Positions 1-5,340 of a DNA stretch of 5,433 bases are shown here, piece by piece; position 1 is the first letter of the stretch; each line of letters starts with the position of its first letter. The stretch spans positions 1-5,433 of the forward strand of contig CASEKZ010000032.1 in the NCBI GenBank assembly GCA_949288625.1. The letters run 5' to 3'. Made by a program: the position numbers and the translations under genes. The notes below the pieces were generated by a model. The model was not told the origin of the DNA. It saw only the letters and a program-made list of their open reading frames with translations, and did not search any database. The stretch comes from an uncultured bacterium (GTDB taxonomy: Bacteria > Bacillota_I > Bacilli_A > RF39 > UBA660).

Positions 1-12
1 GTAATTTCTTTT

Positions 13-58
13 TTGTGTGCAAAACAGAATCATTGTATATAATTTGTTTTGCACACAA
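13..58. repeat. Perfect 14-bp inverted repeat with 18-nt spacer
   Basis: The left arm TTGTGTGCAAAACA (13-26) is the exact reverse complement of the right arm TGTTTTGCACACAA (45-58). Inward, a G-T and an A-T pair could extend the stem to 16, leaving a loop of about 14 nt. It does not look like an intrinsic terminator. On the plus strand the T run lies before the left arm, and on the minus strand the stem is followed by A residues rather than T. An operator, a processed RNA hairpin or a remnant of a mobile-element end are all possible. The sequence does not decide between them. Confidence 0.7.
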
Positions 59-79
59 TGTTTCAAATTTGTTTTCAAA

Positions 80-298
80 TTATAAAATAAACATAGTACT
101 AATAGTACTATAAATACCACAAATATTTTTGTTACCAGTGCTATAAAGCCTTGAAATACCAATAATTACATAAATGCTAATAATACCATAAATACTTGGA
201 TTTCTTGAACCTGTGGATCTGGTAAGAAGTATAAATAATGTTATGGAAAGAAATATAAATAATGGAAAATTTCTTTTATAAGTGAAATTTTTAATATG
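80..298 (-). other. Startless 72-codon open frame, possible gene remnant
   Basis: Read on the minus strand, this frame is open for 72 codons between stops at 299-301 and 80-82. It contains no ATG, GTG or TTG except one ATG three codons before the stop. The conceptual product is hydrophobic and repetitive, with stretches such as SIYGIISIYVIIGIS and ICGIYSTIST. The AATACCA repeats seen on the plus strand are 42 and 27 bases apart, both multiples of three, and encode recurring Gly-Ile pairs in this frame. It could be the decayed end of a membrane protein gene, or chance in AT-rich DNA. I do not recognise a family, and I would not annotate it as a functional gene. Confidence 0.2.
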
Positions 299-308
299 TT
301 AGGTAATT

Positions 309-345
309 AAAACTACTTTATAGTAGTTTTTTGTAATTTTTTTTA
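309..345 (+). terminator. Rho-independent terminator upstream of prfB
   Basis: AAAACTACT (309-317) and AGTAGTTTT (322-330) form a perfect 9-bp stem around a TTAT loop. The stem is followed by T-rich DNA, with T at 327-332 and eight T at 337-344. This fits termination of a plus-strand transcript arriving from the left and insulates the prfB operon. The reverse direction has only four T then AATTACC, so leftward termination would be weaker. Confidence 0.72.
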
Positions 346-359
346 CATATTTTTATAAT
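331..359 (+). promoter_or_regulatory. Possible distal promoter for the prfB operon
   Basis: TTGTAA (331-336, four of six consensus bases) and TATAAT (354-359, six of six) are separated by 17 nt. The predicted start near 366 would give a leader of about 100 nt before prfB. The -35 overlaps the T tract of the preceding terminator. In DNA this AT-rich, matches to TATAAT are common, so this is weaker than the extended -10 nearer to prfB. Confidence 0.35.
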
Positions 360-442
360 AAAATATAAATTGGGTTATAGTATATATGGAAAATAATCCC
401 AGATATTTTTATTACTTTGTGATTTTATTAACGACATATTTA

Positions 443-451
443 TGTTATAAT
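443..451 (+). promoter_or_regulatory. Extended -10 promoter close to prfB
   Basis: TGTTATAAT (443-451) is a perfect extended -10 element (TGn then TATAAT). No good -35 lies 16-18 nt upstream, and extended -10 promoters can work without one. Transcription would begin near 458, giving a leader of only about 11 nt that opens directly into the AGGTGA ribosome binding site (459-464). The same element at the same distance from a start codon occurs before the NUDIX gene at 5315-5323. Confidence 0.5.
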
Positions 452-468
452 GAATAATAGGTGATTAT

Positions 469-1567
469 ATGGCAATTACAAGTAAAGATATTTTATTATT
501 AGAAGAAAAATTTAACCATATATGGAGTTGTCTTTGACGCCTCAAAAAAACGGGAGCGAATAACTTTATTAAATAAAGAAATATCAGATCCTAATATCTG
601 GAGTAATCCTTCTAATGCGGAATCTTTAACTAAAGAGTTAAGCAAATTAAAAGAAATATTAAATCCAGTATTTAAATTAAAGGATAATATAGAAACGCTT
701 AAACAGTATGAAGAATTTTGTAACGATACTTTGGATAATGATATAAAAAAAGAATTTGAAATTCTGTATGAAGAAACCACAAAATTACTACAAAATCAAG
801 AGACTTTAACGTATCTTAGTGGAAAATTTGATAATAATGACGTGATTTTTGAAATACACGCCGGGGCCGGTGGTACAGAAAGTTGTGATTGGGCCATGAT
901 GCTTTCTAGAATGTACACTAAGTATTTTAATAAAAAAAATTATACATATGAAGTTATAGACGAACAACCTGGAGAGGAAACTGGTATTAAAAGCATAGTT
1001 TATATAGTAAAAGGAACTTTTGCCTACGGATATTTAAAAAATGAAAAAGGAGTACATCGTTTAGTTAGGTTATCACCTTTCGATTCTAATAACAGAAGAC
1101 ATACTTCTTTTGCGGCCGTTGACGTTACTCCAGAATTTGATAATAACGTAGACGTAAAAATAGATGAAAAAGATATACGTATTGATGTATATCGTAGTAG
1201 TGGCGCTGGAGGACAAGGGGTTAATACAACTGATAGTGCTGTTAGGATAACTCATATTCCAACAGGTATTGTAGTTACTTGTCAAAATGAAAGAAGTCAA
1301 ATAAAAAACAAGGATATAGCTTTAAAAGTGTTAAAAAGTAAGCTGTACCAAATGAAATTAAAAGAGCAGCAAGAAATGGTAAACCAAATAAAAAAAGATC
1401 ACAATGAAATAGAATTTGGTTCCCAAATAAGAAGTTATGTACTTCACCCTTATTCTTTAATAAAAGATCATAGAACAGGTTATTCAACCGCCAACGTGAA
1501 TAAGGTTTTAGATGGAGACTTAGATGGCTTTATAGAATCTAACTTAAAAGGAGAAAAAATAAAATGA
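469..1567 (+). CDS. prfB: Peptide chain release factor 2, expressed by +1 programmed frameshift
   Basis: RF2 recognises UGA and UAA stop codons in the ribosomal A site and triggers peptide release. ATG 469 follows AGGTGA (459-464) and opens 22 codons that end at an in-frame TGA (535-537). A +1 slip on CTT moves reading to GAC (536), and the frame then runs to TGA 1565-1567. The joined protein is 365 residues, the same length as E. coli RF2. The Leu-Asp junction and following ASKKRERITLLNKEISDP align with the family's N-terminal helical domain. The SPF stop-codon recognition tripeptide is at residues 202-204 and the catalytic GGQ at 247-249. The motif continues as GVNTTDSAVRITHIPTG, with Gly where many RF2 proteins have His. 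YRSSGAGGQ has Ser at the site that is Thr or Ala in E. coli strains. A caller that ignores the frameshift would report only a truncated product starting at TTG 731. First gene of the operon; its stop overlaps the next ATG. Confidence 0.97.
523..538 (+). promoter_or_regulatory. prfB: RF2 programmed +1 frameshift site with internal Shine-Dalgarno
   Basis: The slippery core CTT-TGA-C (532-538) is identical to the conserved prfB site. Upstream, TGGAGT (523-528) matches AGGAGG at four of six positions. It sits in the canonical register, leaving 3 nt (TGT) before CTT. In the known mechanism, low RF2 leaves the ribosome paused at UGA. The peptidyl-tRNA-Leu then slips from CUU to UUU and translation continues at GAC, so RF2 limits its own synthesis. 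The internal Shine-Dalgarno is weaker than E. coli AGGGGG. How efficient the site is cannot be judged from sequence. Confidence 0.96.
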
Positions 1568-2469
1568 GATTATTTGGAAAACTAAGGGAAAAAGAAACGA
1601 AAAAAGTTTTAAAGTTAGTAGAAAAAACCCATCTTTTTAAAAGATATGCGTTGCTTTTAATAGCAATTAGTATTTATGCAGCTACATATAATTTGTTTTT
1701 TTATAAAAACAACATAGTATATGGTGGTGCAAGCGGCATTTCAATCATAACTCAAGATATAATTGATCCTTCACAGATGATTTTAATTTTAAACGTGTTT
1801 TTCATTATATTAAGTTTTATCTTTTTAGGCAGAAGAAAAACGCTAGATTCATTGGTTGGTTCTCTTCTTTTTCCATTAATGGTAAAGCTAACGGCAAACG
1901 CAGGTGATTATATAAGAATAGATAATGATAATTTGCTTTTAATAGCAATTGTTGGTGGGGTATGTATTGGTATTGCTTCTGGAATAGTTTTTAAAAGTGG
2001 TTTTACAACAGGTGGAACTGATATTTTAAATCAAATAGTTTCTAAATATTTTAAAGTATCAATTGGAACTTCAATGTTGATGACTGATGGCATTATCGTT
2101 TTAATTGGTGGATTTTTCTTTGGTTGGACAAGGGTTTTATATGCTATAATAGTCTTGTATATAATAAATATTATGGTAGATAAAGTTGTTCTTGGTATAT
2201 CAAACAGTAAGGCTGTTTACATAACAACGACAGAAGATGACTTAGTATGTGATTATTTATTAAATGGTCTTAAATTGGGAATAACATTAATTGAAACAAG
2301 AGGTGGTTACACTAATAAAAAAGACCAAATAATAATGTGTGTAGTTCCAACAAGTGAATATTTTAAAGTTAGAGAAGGAATTAATCAAATAGATAAAAAT
2401 GCGGTTGTGTTAGTTACTGATGCATATCAAACATCTGGAACTTATTATGGAAATACAAGTATAATTTAG
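1564..2469 (+). CDS. YitT-family (DUF161/DUF2179) membrane protein, YvjA-like
   Basis: This is a 301-residue integral membrane protein of unknown biochemical function. Hydrophobic segments lie at about residues 27-47, 72-89, 95-110, 123-143 and 172-206. The family-type glycine motifs GGASGIS (54-60) and TTGGTDIL (148-155) are present. The soluble C-terminal part (about 220-290) fits the DUF2179 domain, with RGGYTNKKDQIIMCVV and a conserved-looking IDKNAVVLVTDAY near the end. The start overlaps the prfB stop as ATGA, and AAAGGAG (1547-1553) lies 10 nt upstream inside prfB, so coupled translation is likely. B. subtilis has a YitT-family gene, yvjA, in the same place after prfB, which supports the assignment by synteny. 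Transport of a small solute has been suggested for such proteins, but nothing in the sequence identifies a substrate. The stop is TAG. Confidence 0.9.
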   Translation: MRLFGKLREKETKKVLKLVEKTHLFKRYALLLIAISIYAATYNLFFYKNNIVYGGASGISIITQDIIDPSQMILILNVFFIILSFIFLGRRKTLDSLVGSLLFPLMVKLTANAGDYIRIDNDNLLLIAIVGGVCIGIASGIVFKSGFTTGGTDILNQIVSKYFKVSIGTSMLMTDGIIVLIGGFFFGWTRVLYAIIVLYIINIMVDKVVLGISNSKAVYITTTEDDLVCDYLLNGLKLGITLIETRGGYTNKKDQIIMCVVPTSEYFKVREGINQIDKNAVVLVTDAYQTSGTYYGNTSII

Positions 2470-2495
2470 TAAATTATTATAGGAAGGTGAAGTAA

Positions 2496-3194
2496 ATGGA
2501 ATTTATTAAGTTTCGTGGTGCTGAAAAAACGTATAAAAATGGTGTTAATGCTATATATGATTTGAATTTGGATATTAAAAAAGGTGAGTTTGTATTTGTT
2601 ACGGGTGCTTCAGGCTCTGGCAAATCAACGCTTATAAAAATGCTTTATCGTGAAGAAAGGCCTACTCATGGTGAAATTTACGTAGGTGGTGTAAACGTTG
2701 CCAAAATAAAAAATAGTAAGGTTTATAAACTAAGAAGAAAAATTGGAATAGTATTTCAAGATTTTAAATTATTACCAAAACTTACGGTTTATGAAAACGT
2801 TGCTTTTACTCTTGAAATATATGGTTTGCCAACTGATGAGGTAAGAAGGAAAGTTTTAAAAGCGTTAGATTTAGTTGGCTTAAAATCAAGAACAAAAAGT
2901 TATCCTGATCAGTTATCTGGTGGAGAACAACAACGTGTTGCGATAGCACGGGCAATTGTTAATTCACCAAAGCTTTTAATATGCGATGAACCAACTGGTA
3001 ATCTAGATCCAGATACAAGTTTGGAAATTATGAAAGTAATTGAGAAAATCAATGATTTAGGTACAACTGTTGTTATGGTAACCCATGATAAAGATATTGT
3101 AAATAAAATGAAAAAAAGAGTTATTTTACTTAATAAAGGAAAACTCGTAAAAGATTATGAGAAAGGAAGTTATAGTGATTATGAAAGCGCTTAG
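2496..3194 (+). CDS. ftsE: Cell division ATP-binding protein FtsE
   Basis: FtsE is the cytoplasmic ATPase of the FtsEX complex, an ABC-type system that controls a cell-wall hydrolase rather than moving a known solute. All nucleotide-binding elements are present in the 232-residue protein. These are the A-loop Tyr13, Walker A GASGSGKST (37-45), Q-loop Gln88 in IVFQDFKLLP, signature LSGGEQQ (140-146), Walker B LLICDE with Glu165, D-loop NLD (169-171) and H-loop His197. The VFQDFKLLP context and the position directly before ftsX distinguish it from other ABC ATPases. A strong AGGAAGGTGA (2481-2490) lies 5 nt before the ATG. It follows the YitT-family gene by 26 bp, with no room for the cccB gene found at this place in B. 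subtilis. The end overlaps the preferred ftsX start by 14 bp. Confidence 0.97.
   Translation: MEFIKFRGAEKTYKNGVNAIYDLNLDIKKGEFVFVTGASGSGKSTLIKMLYREERPTHGEIYVGGVNVAKIKNSKVYKLRRKIGIVFQDFKLLPKLTVYENVAFTLEIYGLPTDEVRRKVLKALDLVGLKSRTKSYPDQLSGGEQQRVAIARAIVNSPKLLICDEPTGNLDPDTSLEIMKVIEKINDLGTTVVMVTHDKDIVNKMKKRVILLNKGKLVKDYEKGSYSDYESA
3162..3169 (+). promoter_or_regulatory. ftsX: Ribosome binding site deciding the ftsX start
   Basis: AAAGGAAG lies inside the 3' end of ftsE. It falls after the ATG at 3157, so it cannot serve that codon. Its distance to ATG 3181 is 11 nt, matching AAGGAAG (4059-4065) to ATG 4077. Because AAGGA pairs with the far side of the anti-Shine-Dalgarno, a longer spacer is expected. 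GTG 3175 at 5 nt remains possible. Confidence 0.6.
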
Positions 3195-4080
3195 AATTCT
3201 TTTTAGAAACGTAAGAGATGGTTTTAAAAGTGTTGGTAGAAACTTAAGTTTATCGATTGCGTCCATCTCATGTATCACCATAACACTTTTAATTGTGGCA
3301 GTTGCTTTAGTTGTTTCTTATAACGTAGAAAATATTACTAAATTAGTAAGGCAAGATTTTACGATAGTAACTTTTGTTGATACGTCAGCAACCGATGAAC
3401 AGCTTAATTCCTTAGAAGATGAAATAAAAGCCATTAAAAACGTAGAATCTGTTGAAATTCAAACAAAAGATCAAGTGGCTGATGAAATGCGTGATACGTC
3501 TGATGAGTTATCCGCCATAATAGACAGCTGGTCAGATGAAACAAATCCACTATATGATACTTTGTTAGTAAAGGTAAAAGACACTGAAAAAATATCAGAT
3601 ACGGCAAAACAAATATCAGAATTTGAACTTGTTACTGACGTTAAATATGGTCAAGGAATGGTAGAGGAATTAATGCAGGTGTTTGATGTTGTTGAAAAAG
3701 CAATGATAATTGCGATGATAGCACTTGTGTTTGTAACGTTATTCTTGATCGGTAATACGATAAAAATAACTATTTTTTCAAGAAAAAGAGAAATTGAAAT
3801 AATGAGACTTGTTGGAGCATCTAATTTTTCTATTAAACAACCTTTTGTAATTGAAGGATTTTGCTTAGGCTTTTTGGGAGCTATAATACCTATTGCGGTA
3901 ACCTTATATGGTTATTCAGCCTTATATAAGCATTTTAATGGGCAATTATTTTCTCCGTTTGTACAGCTTGTTAAAGCGGAACCATTTATATACGTTGTTT
4001 CGTTGATATTGCTGGGATTAGGTATTGTTGTTGGTATGATAGGAAGTTATAGAGCAGTAAGGAAGTATTTAAAGATATGA
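3181..4080 (+). CDS. ftsX: Cell division protein FtsX, membrane subunit
   Basis: FtsX is the membrane partner of FtsE. Its extracellular domain binds a peptidoglycan hydrolase or hydrolase activator. From ATG 3181 the protein has 299 residues: a short cytoplasmic N-terminus, TM1 at about 25-46, a large outside domain (about 47-172), TM2 at 175-196, then TM3 (222-244) and TM4 (269-289). The cytoplasmic motif SRKREIEIMRLVGAS (200-214) after TM2 is typical of FtsX. An in-frame ATG at 3157 would add eight residues. I prefer 3181 for two reasons: AAAGGAAG (3162-3169) lies 11 nt before it, the same spacing as at the next gene, and the residues from Met3181 fit the usual FtsX N-terminus. GTG 3175, 5 nt after that site, is a second alternative. 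The stop TGA overlaps the next start as ATGA. Confidence 0.95.
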   Translation: MKALRILFRNVRDGFKSVGRNLSLSIASISCITITLLIVAVALVVSYNVENITKLVRQDFTIVTFVDTSATDEQLNSLEDEIKAIKNVESVEIQTKDQVADEMRDTSDELSAIIDSWSDETNPLYDTLLVKVKDTEKISDTAKQISEFELVTDVKYGQGMVEELMQVFDVVEKAMIIAMIALVFVTLFLIGNTIKITIFSRKREIEIMRLVGASNFSIKQPFVIEGFCLGFLGAIIPIAVTLYGYSALYKHFNGQLFSPFVQLVKAEPFIYVVSLILLGLGIVVGMIGSYRAVRKYLKI

Positions 4081-5258
4081 TGAAAAAAATATTTATTTAT
4101 GTATTTATATTTGCCTTTTTATTAACAATACCGATAACTTCTATACATGCTAAAACAATAGGAGACATTCAAAAAGAGTTAGATGCAGCTCAAAAGAAAC
4201 TGGATGACACCAATACCAAGAAAGCTATGAATTCTCAAGATTTAGCAGAAACCAGAAAAAAAATAAATAACATAAATGCAGAAATAACAGAAGTAGAAAA
4301 CAACATAGAAGCAAAAACAAAAGAAAGTGAACAATTATCGAAAGACATTGAGAAAAAAAACGAGGAAACTAAAGATTTGATGAGGTATTATCAAGTTTCA
4401 TCATCAGGTTCTGCTATGCTTGAGTATATTATGGGTGCTGAAAGTATAACCGATTTAATATATCGATTGTCTATTACAGAACAAATTTCAACATATAATG
4501 AAAAATTAGTTGATGAAATGAACGATATGATAGAAGAAAATAAAAAAATTAAGCAAGAATTAACCAAAGAGAAAGAGAATTTAAAAAACTTAAAGTCTGA
4601 GTTAGAAACACAAGAAATAGTATTAAGTCAAAAACAAAGTGAGTTAAATAAAGAAGGTGAGTCAAACGAAAAAGCAGTTAAACAAATGAAACAAGAACTA
4701 AAAACGTATAGGGACTTAGGATGCGATGATAGTATGACAATATCAGCGTGTTATGAAAAAGTTTATGGAAGTGGATATTTACCTTCTGGAACAACCTTTT
4801 ATAGACCAACTACATCAGGAAGAATTTCAAGTGAATTTGGAAAAAGAACGTTGTTTGGAGAAGACAATAATCATTTTGCAATAGATATTGCTGTTCCAAT
4901 TGGTACTAACGTATATTCTGTTGCACCTGGAGTTGTTGGATCCGTTGGTAATGTTTGCGGCATATCAGTTGTTGTATGGCATAATATTAATGGACAATAC
5001 TACTCATCATTATATTGTCATTTATCAAGGACACTTGTTAAAAAAGGACAAACCGTTACTAAAGATACGATTATTGCCAAGTCAGGAAACACTGGTATTT
5101 CAACCGGACCACACTTACATTTAGGTTTAGCAACAGGTAGATATAAAAGTGATTATTATTTATATTACGGAAGCTCAGGAAGTTTTGAGTCACATACTTT
5201 TAACCCAAGAAACGTAATAAATTTTCCACCACTTGGATCATGGTATTATAACAGATAA
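4077..5258 (+). CDS. Secreted coiled-coil M23 (LytM) endopeptidase, probable FtsEX partner
   Basis: This 393-residue protein is probably the cell-wall hydrolase controlled by FtsEX. A signal peptide (MMKKIFIYVF then a hydrophobic core, likely cut after IHA at residue 25) sends it outside. Two Lys/Glu-rich coiled-coil blocks (about 27-103 and 139-212) flank a short region with SGSAMLEYIMGAESITDLI. This resembles the N-terminal domain of PcsB and CwlO, the part that contacts FtsX. The C-terminal M23 domain (about 240-352) has HFAID (His266, Asp270), YCHL (His315) and HLH (His346, His348). These cover the expected zinc ligands and catalytic His, so unlike E. coli EnvC it looks catalytically competent. 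M23 enzymes cut peptide cross-links in peptidoglycan. Cys216/225 and Cys294/314 could form disulfides. AAGGAAG (4059-4065) precedes ATG 4077; the next codon is also ATG. It overlaps ftsX by 4 bp. Confidence 0.93.
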   Translation: MMKKIFIYVFIFAFLLTIPITSIHAKTIGDIQKELDAAQKKLDDTNTKKAMNSQDLAETRKKINNINAEITEVENNIEAKTKESEQLSKDIEKKNEETKDLMRYYQVSSSGSAMLEYIMGAESITDLIYRLSITEQISTYNEKLVDEMNDMIEENKKIKQELTKEKENLKNLKSELETQEIVLSQKQSELNKEGESNEKAVKQMKQELKTYRDLGCDDSMTISACYEKVYGSGYLPSGTTFYRPTTSGRISSEFGKRTLFGEDNNHFAIDIAVPIGTNVYSVAPGVVGSVGNVCGISVVVWHNINGQYYSSLYCHLSRTLVKKGQTVTKDTIIAKSGNTGISTGPHLHLGLATGRYKSDYYLYYGSSGSFESHTFNPRNVINFPPLGSWYYNR

Positions 5259-5290
5259 AAGAAGCGTATATATGCTTCTTTTGTTTTATT
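5257..5290 (+). terminator. Rho-independent terminator closing the operon
   Basis: AAAAGAAGC (5257-5265) pairs perfectly with GCTTCTTTT (5274-5282) around an 8-nt loop, followed by GTTTTATT. The stem begins inside the TAA stop codon of the M23 gene, so the hairpin directly abuts translation. The stem is only moderately GC-rich and the T tract is interrupted by one G, so some read-through into the NUDIX gene is possible. Confidence 0.72.
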
Positions 5291-5294
5291 ATAA

Positions 5295-5323
5295 TTTACA
5301 TTAATAAAGTTAATTGTTATAAT
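5295..5323 (+). promoter_or_regulatory. Promoter of the NUDIX gene
   Basis: TTTACA (5295-5300, five of six -35 bases) and TATAAT (5318-5323, six of six) are spaced by exactly 17 nt. TGT before the -10 makes it an extended -10 element. The predicted start near 5330 leaves about 11 nt before ATG 5341. This is the best vegetative-type promoter in the window. A second TATAAT at 5290-5295 lacks a matching -35. Confidence 0.65.
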
Positions 5324-5340
5324 TAAATTGGCAACTAAAC

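Larger units (their letters stand above)
1..308. other. AT-rich intergenic stretch without a recognised gene
   Basis: No frame on either strand here has both a start codon and a recognisable product. The stretch contains a perfect 14-bp inverted repeat at 13-58. It also has a close direct repeat of TTTCAAATT at 61-69 and 73-81, and three copies of AATACCA at 113-119, 155-161 and 182-188. A 72-codon open frame without a start codon lies on the minus strand (80-298). The rightward terminator at about 309-345 implies that a plus-strand transcript from beyond the left edge, or starting within this stretch, ends here. In B. subtilis secA lies upstream of prfB, but no secA 3' end is visible in this window. 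Confidence 0.6.

Noticed and set aside
13..58. Inverted repeat as an intrinsic terminator
   Set aside because: No T tract follows the stem in either reading direction.
111..196. AATACCA repeats as a CRISPR or tandem array
   Set aside because: The units are only 7-8 bases, irregularly spaced (42 and 27), with no conserved repeat of CRISPR length.
212..220. TGTGGATCT resembling a DnaA box
   Set aside because: It matches only seven of nine positions of TGTGGATAA, is a single copy, and no origin-type cluster is present.
469..537. Stand-alone 22-codon peptide or a frameshift mutation in prfB
   Set aside because: The stop sits exactly in the conserved programmed frameshift motif, so this is regulated expression and not a pseudogene.
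499..780. Minus-strand open frame of 93 codons
   Set aside because: It is antisense to the prfB N-terminal region, with a Ser/Phe/Leu-rich product typical of shadow frames.
1073..1487. Two minus-strand open frames of 75 and 70 codons
   Set aside because: Both are antisense to the conserved catalytic part of prfB and have no recognisable product.
731..1567. Shorter release factor gene starting at TTG 731
   Set aside because: It lacks the N-terminal domain of RF2. The upstream frame plus the CTT-TGA-C frameshift site restores a full 365-residue protein.
4888..5124. Plus-strand open frame of 78 codons
   Set aside because: It lies entirely within the M23 domain in another frame; the M23 frame carries the conserved zinc-ligand motifs.
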